DNA from: Pseudomonas sp. TH31
GTDB lineage: Bacteria; Pseudomonadota; Gammaproteobacteria; Pseudomonadales; Pseudomonadaceae
Direction of reading: 5' to 3'
Assembly: GCF_016650815.1 (NCBI RefSeq)
Contig: NZ_JAEKEZ010000033.1
Span: 1 to 64,000 of the forward strand
Length of the DNA stretch: 64,000 bases
Every line of letters begins with the position of its first letter. Positions within the stretch are counted from its first letter, which is position 1. The translations under genes and the position numbers were made by a program. A model generated the notes under the pieces. That model did no database searches. It worked only from the letters and a program-made list of their open reading frames with translations, and was not told where the DNA came from. This document shows positions 16,846 to 26,424 of the stretch, piece by piece.

Positions 16846-18150
16846 TCAGTGCGCAAACGCTTCAGGGTATTTTTCCAGGTAGGCATCATTGAGCTGCGTA
16901 TCCTGGGAACGCATGAAAGTTTTGAAATCGGGTACCAGAAAGACCAGCAAAGACAACAGCAGCACCATGATGCCTAGCAGCGTGATTGTCAGTGCGACCC
17001 CCAGATAGGCGATCAGGGTGTTCATCGCGAAACTGCCCAAGGGGCTGGCCGCTGCAGACAGAAATGAAACCGTGGCAAAAATCCGGTTGCGATGGAGCTT
17101 GGGCGTCGCCAGCAACCTCACAGCGGATGTGGGGATGTTGATCAACATCAGGCCGACGCCGCCGCAGAAAAAGGCCGCGGGTACGATGACCGATGATGAA
17201 ACGGTGCCGACCACTACCAGGTTGCACCCCAGTAATGCAAAACCTGCGGACACACACATGTCACGGGGGACCCGGTCGGATAACCAGCCGATGACCTTGT
17301 AACTGCCCGCCAGAATGCCCAGCCCGAAGCACGAATCCAGAAGACCGATGTATGTGACCGGGTACTGGATGACGTCCTTTACGTACAGTGGGATCAGGAT
17401 GGTGAAGAACGGAAACAGGGCAAAGTTGATCAGCATTGCAATGATGGCCAGGTAAAATTCGACTTTCACTCCGTAAACCACTTTGAATCCGGAATAGATC
17501 ATGCGCAAGCCGCTGGCACCCGGGGCTTTTTCGCCTTGGTCAGTGGCACCGATGTGGTTCGGTATGGTCGCGATCAACGCCCCGGCGATAAGAATCGCAA
17601 AAAAATCGGCGGCAAAGGCGAACGTGATCCCGAACCCGTAAATCAACCCGCTGGCCAGTACCGGCCCCAACAGAATGGAAAAGGACGACATCACGCTTTT
17701 GGTCCGAAAGGCCAGGGAGACTTTATCGTCGTCTGCAAACAAAGGAATGATCGACGCCTGGAGAGGGTCGCGCACGCCGACGATCGCACTGCTGATCATC
17801 ATTAGCGCGCCCACCGTCCAGGGGTTGAACGACCCTGTGGCTGACAGCACCAACATCAATAGCGCTGTCAGCAGGCTGATCCATGAGGCCAGCTTGATAA
17901 TCAGGATTTTGTTGTACTTGTCCCCCAGCCATCCCAGCAGGGGTTTGGCTAACACCTCCGACGCGATGGAACAGGCAATCATGTTGGCGAAATAAAGCGC
18001 AGAGCCTGTTTCCTGCAAGGCCCACCAGGCCACCGCCAGTTGATTGCACCGTCCCCCCAGAACCATCAGCAAAAAGCTGAATTGCACTTTCAGCAGACGC
18101 CGGTCGATGCCGGGAAAGCCCCGCGTAATGCCTGAAAAATGTGCACTCAT
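16846..18150 (-). CDS. MFS transporter inserted next to mnhG
   Basis: Major facilitator of about 434 residues with roughly twelve hydrophobic segments. LGWLGDKYNKILIIK is the conserved loop 2-3 motif (GxLxDKxxRK-like). The fold resembles the macrolide/enterobactin exporter-like MFS_3 group, so efflux of a small molecule is plausible, but no substrate can be assigned. Start 18150 (MSAHFSGITRGF) is preferred; an in-frame ATG at 18186 is possible. Codon use appears richer in A/T-ending codons than in its neighbours. The gene lies between two 97%-identical copies of the mnhG tail, which marks it as an acquired unit. Confidence 0.85.
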   Translation of the reverse strand: MSAHFSGITRGFPGIDRRLLKVQFSFLLMVLGGRCNQLAVAWWALQETGSALYFANMIACSIASEVLAKPLLGWLGDKYNKILIIKLASWISLLTALLMLVLSATGSFNPWTVGALMMISSAIVGVRDPLQASIIPLFADDDKVSLAFRTKSVMSSFSILLGPVLASGLIYGFGITFAFAADFFAILIAGALIATIPNHIGATDQGEKAPGASGLRMIYSGFKVVYGVKVEFYLAIIAMLINFALFPFFTILIPLYVKDVIQYPVTYIGLLDSCFGLGILAGSYKVIGWLSDRVPRDMCVSAGFALLGCNLVVVGTVSSSVIVPAAFFCGGVGLMLINIPTSAVRLLATPKLHRNRIFATVSFLSAAASPLGSFAMNTLIAYLGVALTITLLGIMVLLLSLLVFLVPDFKTFMRSQDTQLNDAYLEKYPEAFAH

Positions 18151-18363
18151 TGACGTACTTTTGATCCGGATAGGGCGACTGCGCAATCAGGGCCGTTCAA
18201 GAAACGACGGGGTAACGTTTATCAGGGTAAATCGCCAGATATCGCTCGAAGCCACCCTCAAGGCTATAGAGTTCCGCTGCCTGGCTGACGCCGGATTTAC
18301 AATGGAAAACGATAAGATCGCAGCTTGCGGCGCGCGTACAGGATTTGTGTACACCGAAGACCA
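18151..18363. other. Spacer between acquired MFS gene and mnhG
   Basis: The 213-base gap contains the likely MFS promoter region and a degenerate REP fragment (GATAAGATCGCAGCTTGCGGC near 18311). No gene is apparent. Confidence 0.5.
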
Positions 18364-18729
18364 CTATGAGCGAGCCTGTTCCGTACGCCGACTACTCACC
18401 TCAGCCGGCACATCATCCCCCGCCATACGCTTGCGGAACAACGCCGCCCGTGCCAGCAGCAACGTGGTCACCGGCACTGTAATCGCCAACAGGATCGGAA
18501 TCAGCCAGGCATGCAGCACTGGCGCGGACTTGAGTGCTGAAAAGTAAATGATCGAGGCCAGCGCCACACACCACGCGCCCAAGGTCGAAGCCAGGGCTGG
18601 CGGGTGCATGCGCTGGAAGTAATCCTTCATTCGCAACAACCCGACCGCGCCAATCAGCGCAAACAAACTGCTGAGCACCAGTAGGATCGCCACCGGGATC
18701 TCGACCCATAACGACAGTTCGCCATTCAT
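18364..18729 (-). CDS. mnhG: Mrp Na+/H+ antiporter subunit G
   Basis: Small membrane subunit (121 residues, three hydrophobic helices) of the multi-subunit cation/proton antiporter. Family landmarks are IGAVGLLRMKDYFQRMHPPA and LGAWCVALASIIYF. It is the last gene of the operon and overlaps mnhF by four bases (ATGA). Its 3' part (18383-18534) is the intact copy of the direct repeat found at 16655-16806. Confidence 0.93.
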   Translation of the reverse strand: MNGELSLWVEIPVAILLVLSSLFALIGAVGLLRMKDYFQRMHPPALASTLGAWCVALASIIYFSALKSAPVLHAWLIPILLAITVPVTTLLLARAALFRKRMAGDDVPAEVSSRRTEQARS

Positions 18730-19004
18730 TCGATCACCTCGCCACGCAGCAGGAATTTGGCCAGGGCAAACGAGCCGACGAAGCCGAACAGGGCGATCAG
18801 CAGCGCTGCCTCAAAGTAAGTGTCACTGGCATAACGAATGCCCAGCGCCAGCATCATCAGCATGGCGATGATGTACAGATAATCCAGCGCCAGAACCCGG
18901 TCTTGGGCCGATGGCCCCTTGAATAGCCGGATCAGGGTCAGAATCATCGCCAGCGAAAAGATGAACAGGCTCAGCACGATCGCGTTCGACAGCAATTCGC
19001 TCAT
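18726..19004 (-). CDS. mnhF: Mrp Na+/H+ antiporter subunit F
   Basis: A 92-residue, three-helix subunit with the typical RLFKGPSAQDRVLALDYL segment, whose conserved Asp lies at a helix boundary. Start and stop overlap those of mnhE and mnhG by four bases each, indicating coupled translation. Confidence 0.94.
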   Translation of the reverse strand: MSELLSNAIVLSLFIFSLAMILTLIRLFKGPSAQDRVLALDYLYIIAMLMMLALGIRYASDTYFEAALLIALFGFVGSFALAKFLLRGEVIE

Positions 19005-19489
19005 TCGAAGATCTCCATCAAAGGACGCTCGTAGGCCGTCTTGAAGTGCTCGATAAACGACGCTTCGTCATCCAGATCGAACACATGCAGCAACAGGATG
19101 CTGCGGTCCAGCGCCAGTTCCGACCAGACCGTGCCGGGCACCACCGTACAGATCATCGACAGCGCCGCCAGGCCGTTGGCATCACGCAGGTCCAACGGCA
19201 CCTTGATGAACGCCGAGCGCGGTGGACGCCGACCGGCGTTGAGCACGCTCCAGGCCACGGCAAGGTTGGACATCACCACGTCGCGACCAACCAGGAAAAA
19301 CAACCGCACAATCACCCCGGGCCGCCGAATCCGAATCGGCAACGGCCGTAATTTGCGCATCATCAGCGGCGCGCAGAACCCCAGCATTGCGCCCAGTAGC
19401 AGATTGCCCGGGCTCACCGACAGGTTCAGCACCAGCCACAGCAGCCACAGGGCCAGTGACAACCACGGCGCAGGAAACAGATGCTTCAT
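19001..19489 (-). CDS. mnhE: Mrp Na+/H+ antiporter subunit E
   Basis: A 162-residue subunit: two N-terminal membrane helices (LSLALWLLWLVLNLSVSPGN and a following segment), then a cytoplasmic domain with NLAVAWSVL and TVVPGTVWSELALDRSILLLH, the MnhE signature. The start at 19489 (MKHLFPAPWLS) overlaps the mnhD stop by four bases; the longer open frame upstream is a shadow of mnhD. Confidence 0.94.
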   Translation of the reverse strand: MKHLFPAPWLSLALWLLWLVLNLSVSPGNLLLGAMLGFCAPLMMRKLRPLPIRIRRPGVIVRLFFLVGRDVVMSNLAVAWSVLNAGRRPPRSAFIKVPLDLRDANGLAALSMICTVVPGTVWSELALDRSILLLHVFDLDDEASFIEHFKTAYERPLMEIFE

Positions 19490-21171
19490 GGCTGCACCTC
19501 CAGCATCGCCGCTTTCGCTTCGGGACTTGGAACGGAGCGGGTGCCGAGCACCGCCATCACGTATTGCTCCGGGTTGTTCAAGGCAGTGGCGGCGGCCTGG
19601 GTGTAGCGCATCAGCGGTTCGGCCTTGAAGGTCAGCGCGATGCTCAGCCCCAGCAGGGCGATGATCGGCACACATTCAAGGCGACGCAGCAGCGGCGATG
19701 GCCGCTCCTCGGGTGTCCAGAAACGCTGGATGCCCAGCCGCGAGAAAGCAATCAGTGACGCCAGCCCGGACAGGATCAGCAACGCCAGCAAGCCCCACGC
19801 CGCGTTTGATATCGGGACGTCACCGCTGTTACCTATACCCAGCGGGTTGAGCAGGGCACTGAGCAAACCGAGCTTGCCAATAAACCCGGAGAGCGGCGGC
19901 ATGCCAATGATCAACAAGGCGCAGGCAATGAAGCTCAAGCCAAGGAAGGCCATGGTCCAGGGGATCACTTGGCCGACCACGGCTTTTTGTTCGTCGTCGA
20001 GGTTGATGCCTTTGCTCGGTTGCAGGGATTGCGCAGGTCGCGCAATGAGATCGGCGTCGTCGAACAGCGGCATTTCATTGACTGAGCGGGAACGCTCGAT
20101 CAACTCGGCCAACAGGAACAGCGCACTCAGTGCCAACGTCGAGCTGACCAGGTAGAACAGTGCCGCGCCGATCAGGTTTGGCTGTGCGAAGCCGATAGCC
20201 GACAGCAGAATCCCGGCCGACACCAGAATGCTCAGGCTGGCCATGCGCTCCAGCCGCTGCGCGGCAAGAATCGCCACGCCAGCGCAGACGATGGTCGCCA
20301 TGCCGCCGTAGATCAGCCAGTCGCCACCAAAGTAGGCGGACGCCCCAGCCTGGCCGGAGAACAGCAGCGTCCACAGTCGCAGCAAGGTGTAGACACCGAC
20401 CTTGGTCATGATCGCGAACATTGCCGCAACCGGCGCACTGGCCGCGGAATAGGCCGGTACCAGCCAGAAGTTCAGCGGCCACATCCCGGCCTTCGCCAGA
20501 AACGCCACCGCCAGAATCGCTGCGCCGGCATGCAGCAGGCCGCGATCAGCTTCAGGCACCAGCGGGATTTTCAGCGCCAGGTCGGCCATGTTGAGCGTGC
20601 CGGTGACGCCATAGATCAGCGCGGCGCCAATCAGAAACAGCGACGAGGCCAGCAGGTTGATCGAGATGTAATGCAGCCCCGACGACACCCGCGCCCGGCC
20701 CGAACCATGAAGCATCAAGCCGTAGGACGCGGCCAGCAGCACTTCGAAGAACACGAACAGGTTGAACAGATCTGCTGTCAGGAATGCGCCGTAAAGACCC
20801 ATCAACTGAATCTGGAACAGCGCGTGGAAACTCGAACCGGCGCCGTCCCAACGGGCCATGGCGAACAGCAGGGCGCTGACGCCGATGATCCCGGTCAGCA
20901 CGAGCATCATTGCCGACAGACGATCAACCACCAGCACGATGCCGAACGGCAATTGCCAGTTGCCCGGCAGGTACACCCCAATGGAGCCAGGCACGCCGGT
21001 GGTTTGCGTCCATTGCAGCAGCATCACGGAAATGCCCAGGCCCAGCAGGCTGGAGAACAGATTGATCTTGGCTTTCAGCGGGCGATGTTTCTCGCCGAGC
21101 ATCAACATGATGGCGGCGGTCAACAGCGGCAGCAGAATCGGTGCGGCGATCAGGTGCGTCATCGCATTCAT
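19486..21171 (-). CDS. mnhD: Mrp Na+/H+ antiporter subunit D
   Basis: Proton-conducting subunit of 561 residues, related to NuoM/NuoN, with about 14 hydrophobic segments. Conserved positions include the motif around LMGLYGAFLTADLFNLFVFFE (helix glutamate) and VAFLAKAGMWPLNFWL (helix lysine). It probably carries the H+ or Na+ path. It is in frame overlap (four bases) with both neighbours. Confidence 0.94.
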   Translation of the reverse strand: MNAMTHLIAAPILLPLLTAAIMLMLGEKHRPLKAKINLFSSLLGLGISVMLLQWTQTTGVPGSIGVYLPGNWQLPFGIVLVVDRLSAMMLVLTGIIGVSALLFAMARWDGAGSSFHALFQIQLMGLYGAFLTADLFNLFVFFEVLLAASYGLMLHGSGRARVSSGLHYISINLLASSLFLIGAALIYGVTGTLNMADLALKIPLVPEADRGLLHAGAAILAVAFLAKAGMWPLNFWLVPAYSAASAPVAAMFAIMTKVGVYTLLRLWTLLFSGQAGASAYFGGDWLIYGGMATIVCAGVAILAAQRLERMASLSILVSAGILLSAIGFAQPNLIGAALFYLVSSTLALSALFLLAELIERSRSVNEMPLFDDADLIARPAQSLQPSKGINLDDEQKAVVGQVIPWTMAFLGLSFIACALLIIGMPPLSGFIGKLGLLSALLNPLGIGNSGDVPISNAAWGLLALLILSGLASLIAFSRLGIQRFWTPEERPSPLLRRLECVPIIALLGLSIALTFKAEPLMRYTQAAATALNNPEQYVMAVLGTRSVPSPEAKAAMLEVQP

Positions 21172-21512
21172 TCTTTAGGCTCCCGGCCATCCACATGGTC
21201 GGTACCGGTCAGGCCCCTAGAGGCCAGCAGTACTACCAGAAACAACGCGGTCATGGCGAAGCTGATCACGATGGCGGTCAATACCAGGGCTTGGGGCAGC
21301 GGGTCGGTGTAGTGCAGCAAATCTTGCGGCACGCCATTCTTGATGATGGGCTCCCTGCCGATGAACAGGCTGCCCATGCTGAAGATGAACAGGTTGACGC
21401 CATAAGACAGCAGGCACAGGCCCATGACCACCTGGAACGTCCGTGGCCGCAGGATCAACCAGACGCCGGACGCGGCCAGGACGCCGATGGCGATTGCGAT
21501 GACTTCTTCCAT
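21168..21512 (-). CDS. mnhC: Mrp Na+/H+ antiporter subunit C
   Basis: NuoK-like subunit of 114 residues with three helices. The second helix carries the segment MGLCLLSYGVNLFIFSMG and the third LVLTAIVISFAMTALFLVV, as in MnhC1. It overlaps subunit AB by one base and subunit D by four. Confidence 0.94.
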   Translation of the reverse strand: MEEVIAIAIGVLAASGVWLILRPRTFQVVMGLCLLSYGVNLFIFSMGSLFIGREPIIKNGVPQDLLHYTDPLPQALVLTAIVISFAMTALFLVVLLASRGLTGTDHVDGREPKE

Positions 21513-24448
21513 CAGACGGCTCCCTTGGCGGCAACGGATTTAGGCGGGGCAGCGGATTTCGGTTGCGCGGCGGTTTTGTGACCCCGAACCGACTGGTGAG
21601 CCAGGGCGGTGAGGATCAATAGCGTCGAACCGACCACTACCGCGTACACGCCGATATCGAAGAACAGCGCACTGGCGATGTGAATGTCGCCCAGTACCGG
21701 CAGTTCGAAATGCCAGGTGTGGGTGGTCAGGAACGGATACCCGGCGACCATCGCGCCAAGCCCGGTGACCGTGGCGAACAGCAGCCCGGTGCCCATCCAG
21801 CGCAGCGGCCGCAAGCTCATTTGTGCCTCGACCCACTGGGTGCCGGCGACCATGTACTGGAGGATGAAGGCCACCGACATCACCAGTCCGGCAACAAACC
21901 CGCCGCCTGGTTGGTTGTGGCCGCGCATGAACAGGTAGAACGAGATCACCATGGCGATCGGCAGCAACAGGCGCACCAGCACCGCCGGCACCATCATGAA
22001 ACCGAGGGCGGTGTCGCTGGCCTGACGCGGGTTGACCAGGTCGGTGACCACGTCGGGCGCCAGCAAACGTTGCTGGGCCGGCAGTTGCAGGCTCTCTTTC
22101 GGCGGACGGAAGCGGCGCAGCAGGGCGAACACCGTCAGGGCCACGGCCGCCAGCACGGTGATTTCACCGAGGGTGTCGAAGCCACGGAAGTCCACCAGCA
22201 TGACGTTGACTACATTGCTGCCGCCACCTTCCGGCAGGGCGCGGCTGAGGTAGAACGAAGAAATGTCGTTAGGCGTCTGCCGGGTCAGCATCGCGTAGGC
22301 CAGCAGCGCCATGCCGCCGCCGACCACGGTCGACAACAGCAAGTCGCGGATACGCCGGATGCGTGCCTTGCGCAGGCTGCTCGGCAATGGCGAGACCTCT
22401 TCGATCCGTCGTGGCAACCAGCGCAGGCCCAGCAGGATCAGCACCGTGGTCACCACTTCGACCACCAGTTGCGTCAGCGCCAGGTCCGGTGCCGAGAACC
22501 AGACAAAGGTCACGCAGGTCATCAGGCCACACACGCTGACCATGGTCAGGGCGGCGAGACGGTGATACTTGGCCTGCCAAGCCGCGCCGAGGGCACAGGC
22601 AATCGCCAGCAACCAGAGGATCACAAACACGATCGAGCCCGGGATTTTCGGCCGGTCGCCCCAGCTCAGGCTGCTGTGGAGCATCGGGATCAACCCGGCC
22701 AGCACGGCGGCGAGCACCATCAGGAACAGTTGGGTTTGCAGGCGCCTGGTGCCGATCCGCCGCTCCAGGCGACGGGCCAGGCGCATCATGATCACCAGGC
22801 TGCGTTCGAACAGACGCTTGCCATTAAACCGGCCAATCAGCGGCGGGTACTTGAAGCGCCCGCGCTTGAGCTGGTTACGCAGCAGCAGGTACAGCACGAT
22901 GCCGCCGGACATGGCGATCAGGCTCATGATCATCGGCGCGTTCCAGCCGTGCCAGATCGCCAGGCTGTATTCGGGCAGCGTGCCACCGACGACGGGCAGG
23001 GCTGCGGCGGCGAGCAACGGGCCGACGACCTGGGCCGGGAAAATCCCGACGATCAGGCAGGTGAACACCAGCAGTTCTACCGGCGCGCGCATCCAGCGCG
23101 GCGGCTCATGCGGGGTGTGCGGCAAGTCGGTGGCGGTCGGGCCAAAGAACACGTCGACGGTAAAACGCAGGGAATAGGCGACGCTGAAGGTACCGGCAAT
23201 AGTCGCGACAATCGGCAAGGTCATCTCGACCCAGGCCGTGGCGTTGATGAACACGGTTTCGGCGAAGAACATTTCTTTGGAGAGGAAACCGTTGAGCAGC
23301 GGTACGCCTGCCATGGAGGCGCTGGCAACCATCGCCAGGGTGGCGGTGAACGGAATCAGTTTGATCAGGCCGCTGAGCTTGCGAATGTCCCTGGTGCCAC
23401 TTTCGTGGTCGATGATCCCGGCGGCCATGAACAGCGAGGCCTTGAAGGTGGCGTGGTTGAGAATGTGGAACACCGCGGCCACGGCGGCCAGCGGACTGTT
23501 CAGGCCCAACAGCAGGGTGATCAGGCCCAGGTGGCTGATGGTCGAGTACGCCAGCAAGCCCTTGAGGTCGTTCTGGAACATCGCGCAGTACGCGCCGAGC
23601 AACAGGGTGCAGGCGCCGGCCCCGCCGACGATGTAGAACCATTCCTCACTGCCGGACAGCGACGGCCATAGACGTGCCAGCAGAAACACCCCGGCCTTGA
23701 CCATGGTCGCCGAGTGCAGATAAGCCGAAACCGGGGTCGGCGCCGCCATCGCGTGGGGCAGCCAGAAGTGGAAGGGGAATTGCGCGCTTTTGCTCAGGGC
23801 GCCGATCAGGATCAGGGGCAGCAGAATAGGGTAGAGGGCATGTGCGCGAATCAGATCGCCGGCGGCCAGGACCTTGTCCAGGTCATAGCTGCCAACCACA
23901 TGGCCGAGCAGCATGACCCCCGCCAGCAGGCACAAACCGCCTGCGCCGGTGACCATCAGCGCCATATAGGCGCCACGTCGGGCATCGGCGCGATGGTGCC
24001 AGTAGCCGATCAACAGGAACGAAAAGAGGCTGGTCAGCTCCCAGAAAAACACGATCTGGATCAGGTTGCCGGAGATCACCAGCCCGAGCATGGCGCCCAT
24101 GAACGCCAGGAAAAACGCAAAAAACCGTGGCACCGGATCGTCCGGCGACATGTAATAGCGGGCGTACAAAGAAACCAGCGTACCGATGCCCAGCACCAGC
24201 ATCGAGAATAGCCAGGCGAAGCCGTCCATGCGCAGGACGAAGTTCAGGCCGAGGCTCGGTAGCCAGAAAAATTCTTCGCGTATCACGCCGCCATGGGCAA
24301 TCTGCGGGTACAGGAGAGCGACCTGGATGGTGCCTGCGAGGGCAACCAGGCCAGCCAGAAGTGATTCACTATTACGCGCGTTATGTGGCAGCAAAGCCGC
24401 GACACAGCTGCCGATAAAAGGCAGAAGCAGTAGAACTATCAGGGACAT
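21512..24448 (-). CDS. mnhA: Mrp Na+/H+ antiporter fused subunits A and B
   Basis: A 978-residue protein: NuoL-like subunit A in residues about 1-770 (conserved FFWELTSLFSFLLIGYW, KSAQFPFHFWLPHAMAAPTPVSAYLHSA) and subunit B in residues about 790-940 (PIAMVISFYLFMRGHNQPGGGF). The fusion is the group-2 Mrp form found in Pseudomonas. It exports Na+ (or other monovalent cations) for H+ and supports pH and salt tolerance. First gene of a six-gene minus-strand operon. The last 30 residues are a basic, alanine/proline-rich tail. Confidence 0.94.
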   Translation of the reverse strand: MSLIVLLLLPFIGSCVAALLPHNARNSESLLAGLVALAGTIQVALLYPQIAHGGVIREEFFWLPSLGLNFVLRMDGFAWLFSMLVLGIGTLVSLYARYYMSPDDPVPRFFAFFLAFMGAMLGLVISGNLIQIVFFWELTSLFSFLLIGYWHHRADARRGAYMALMVTGAGGLCLLAGVMLLGHVVGSYDLDKVLAAGDLIRAHALYPILLPLILIGALSKSAQFPFHFWLPHAMAAPTPVSAYLHSATMVKAGVFLLARLWPSLSGSEEWFYIVGGAGACTLLLGAYCAMFQNDLKGLLAYSTISHLGLITLLLGLNSPLAAVAAVFHILNHATFKASLFMAAGIIDHESGTRDIRKLSGLIKLIPFTATLAMVASASMAGVPLLNGFLSKEMFFAETVFINATAWVEMTLPIVATIAGTFSVAYSLRFTVDVFFGPTATDLPHTPHEPPRWMRAPVELLVFTCLIVGIFPAQVVGPLLAAAALPVVGGTLPEYSLAIWHGWNAPMIMSLIAMSGGIVLYLLLRNQLKRGRFKYPPLIGRFNGKRLFERSLVIMMRLARRLERRIGTRRLQTQLFLMVLAAVLAGLIPMLHSSLSWGDRPKIPGSIVFVILWLLAIACALGAAWQAKYHRLAALTMVSVCGLMTCVTFVWFSAPDLALTQLVVEVVTTVLILLGLRWLPRRIEEVSPLPSSLRKARIRRIRDLLLSTVVGGGMALLAYAMLTRQTPNDISSFYLSRALPEGGGSNVVNVMLVDFRGFDTLGEITVLAAVALTVFALLRRFRPPKESLQLPAQQRLLAPDVVTDLVNPRQASDTALGFMMVPAVLVRLLLPIAMVISFYLFMRGHNQPGGGFVAGLVMSVAFILQYMVAGTQWVEAQMSLRPLRWMGTGLLFATVTGLGAMVAGYPFLTTHTWHFELPVLGDIHIASALFFDIGVYAVVVGSTLLILTALAHQSVRGHKTAAQPKSAAPPKSVAAKGAV

Positions 24449-24592
24449 AGGCTTCTAATCTGCGGAAGTTTGTTAAGCATCATACGTGCCAGCTCCCGGA
24501 TCGCCAAACGCCAACCTGTGGCAGGATCCTACAAGGTAGGCGGGAACGGCCGGTTTTTCATTGTTTCAATGCTTCGAAATTCCGCGGGCGCA

Positions 24593-24668
24593 AAAAGATC
24601 GCAGCCTTCGGCAGCTCCTACATTGGAATGCGTACCTCTGTAGGAGCTGCCGAAGGCTGCGATCTTTT
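24593..24668. repeat. Paired REP hairpin, reversed order
   Basis: Arms AAAAGATCGCAGCCTTCGG and its inverse, with an 18-base centre. It lies between the divergent ends of the mnh operon start and the DMT transporter stop, and could end the DMT transcript. Confidence 0.9.
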
Positions 24669-24680
24669 GATCTTGCTGTA

Positions 24681-25619
24681 TCAACGTTCGCCTTCGCGCT
24701 CCAATGCTTCGTCGACCGCAACGGCGGCTTTACCCTTGGTCTTCAACTCACTGACGATCACCGCCGCCACAATCAATGCCGCCCCGAGCAAGGCAATCGC
24801 CGGCAGCCGCTCCCCGGCCAGGCGTCCGGCAATCCCGGCCCACACCGGTTCGCCGGCATAGATCAACGTCGCCCGAGTCGGTGAAACACTCTTCTGCGCC
24901 CAGTTCATCGCCACCTGAATCGCCGCACTGGCCGCGCCCAGGCCCAAGGCGCTGCAGAGCAATAACCAGGAGAAGTCCGGGATCGCTTCGTTTGTCGGTA
25001 CCACCATCAACAGCGCCAACACCGAGGTAGTCGCCAATTGCACCACGGTCACCCGCCGTACATCGACCTGGCCGGCATAGGTGCTGATCAGGATAATCTC
25101 CGCCGCGATCGCGATGGCGCTGATCAACGTGGCTATTTCACCCGGACTGAAATTCAGCGAAGCCCCCGAAGGCCCCGACAGCAACATCAACCCGGTAAAC
25201 GCCAGCATGATCCCGATGCTCGGCATCAATCCCGGCCGCCGCCCCAGCACCAGCCATTGCAGCAATGGCACAAACGGCACGTACAACGCGGTAATAAACG
25301 CCGACTGACTGCTGGGAATCGTCTGCAACCCGACGGTCTGCAAGCCATACCCAAGCATGATCGCCACGCCGATAAAGGCACCGGCCTTGAGTTCGAACAG
25401 GGTCAGCTCCCGCAAATGACGCCAGGAGAACAGCGCGACGATGCTTGCCGCCGCCGCAAAGCGCAGGCCAACGAAAAACATCGGCCCGCTGACGGTCATT
25501 GCATGCTGTACCAGCAAAAAGGTCCCGCCCCAGACCATGGTAATCAGCACCAGCACACACTCGGCCTTGCTGAACCGCGAGAAACGGGAAGTAGCCTGAG
25601 GGGAATTCACCGACGTCAT
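24681..25619 (-). CDS. EamA/DMT family exporter
   Basis: Ten-helix inner-membrane transporter of 312 residues with two EamA repeats (MVWGGTFLLVQHAMT in the first, ALGLGAASAAIQVAMNW and LIYAGEPVWAGIAGRL in the second). Such proteins export amino acids or other metabolites. Start 25619 (MTSVNSPQATSRF) is the most likely; the frame continues upstream without support. It diverges from an XRE-cupin regulator 85 bases away, which probably controls it. Confidence 0.88.
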   Translation of the reverse strand: MTSVNSPQATSRFSRFSKAECVLVLITMVWGGTFLLVQHAMTVSGPMFFVGLRFAAAASIVALFSWRHLRELTLFELKAGAFIGVAIMLGYGLQTVGLQTIPSSQSAFITALYVPFVPLLQWLVLGRRPGLMPSIGIMLAFTGLMLLSGPSGASLNFSPGEIATLISAIAIAAEIILISTYAGQVDVRRVTVVQLATTSVLALLMVVPTNEAIPDFSWLLLCSALGLGAASAAIQVAMNWAQKSVSPTRATLIYAGEPVWAGIAGRLAGERLPAIALLGAALIVAAVIVSELKTKGKAAVAVDEALEREGER

Positions 25620-25704
25620 GACCTTGCGCGCTACCTGAGGCGGACGCACAATGCGCCCGAATGTTGCGCAGTATACTGCCCAACTCCACCAAGTGAGCAA
25701 TATA
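25620..25704. promoter_or_regulatory. Divergent promoter region
   Basis: This 85-base gap between the DMT exporter and the XRE-cupin gene must hold both promoters and probably the regulator's operator. A TATACTGCCCAAC to AGTGAGCAATATAG stretch (25669-25705) is AT-rich and partly symmetric. Confidence 0.4.
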
Positions 25705-26267
25705 GTGCACAAAGATTCTCCCCGCGGGCTTCGGTCCTCCAGCACGTCAGCCAGAACGTTCGACGGCTGCGCCACGCCGCCGAGATGAGCCAGACTGCTC
25801 TGGCCGAAAAATCTGGCGTCAGCCGGCGCATGCTGGTGGCGATCGAGGCCGGCGAGAAGAACGTCAGCCTGACCACGCTCGACCGTGTGGCCGAAGCGCT
25901 GGACGTCGCTTTCAGCGATCTGATCCAGGCCCCGGATGCCCGCGATCCGAGCCGCATCAACGAACTGGCCTGGGCCGGGACGATTGCGGGGAGTAAAGCG
26001 GTGTTGCTGTCCAAAGCCACCGCTACTCGTGAGGTGGAACAATGGGAATGGTGCCTGCAACCGGGCGAGGTCTATCCGTCACAACCGGATGCCGAAGGCT
26101 GGAGTGAGCAGATCTTTGTGTTCGAAGGCTGCCTGACGCTGATGCTGAGCGACACACCGCAGAGAATCGCCGCCGGTGAGTTCTTCATGTTTGCCAGTAA
26201 CCAGCCCCATACCTATCGTAATGATGGACCGGTGGCAGCGCGGTTTGTGCGTAATGTGGTGATCTGA
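25705..26267 (+). CDS. XRE-cupin transcription regulator (probable frameshift near start)
   Basis: Helix-turn-helix regulator (about 187 residues) with an N-terminal XRE domain (QNVRRLRHAAEMSQTALAEK, SGVSRRMLVAIEAGEKNVS) and a C-terminal cupin fold (QPGEVYPSQPDAEGWSEQIF, AAGEFFMFASNQPHTYRN) that probably binds a small metabolite. No good in-frame start exists. Adding one C at CCCC 25720-25723 joins the frame to GTG 25705, giving MHKDSPPRASVLQHVSQ, which looks like a natural N-terminus. It probably regulates the divergent exporter. Confidence 0.8.
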
Positions 26268-26424
26268 CTGTCTACTGGCCAACAGTTGATGAACACTTTG
26301 TTGTTTTTAAGCTGTAAGTGTTTCTCTAATAGCTCTGCAACTAGCTGAAATAAAGGTTTTTAAATTCAGGCACGACTCCTGCAAAAGGTCTTGGGTATTC
26401 ACCCGGAACCACGGAGTCGGCCCC

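Noticed and set aside
16846..18150. MFS gene as part of a classical transposon
   Set aside because: The flanking repeats are mnhG coding sequence in direct orientation, not terminal inverted repeats, and no transposase is near.
21680..23671. A 663-codon plus-strand frame opposite mnhA
   Set aside because: Low-complexity Q/H/R-rich shadow of the antiporter gene.
25038..25704. Long upstream extension of the XRE-cupin frame
   Set aside because: It runs antisense through the DMT transporter gene; the real start is near 25705 with a one-base repair.
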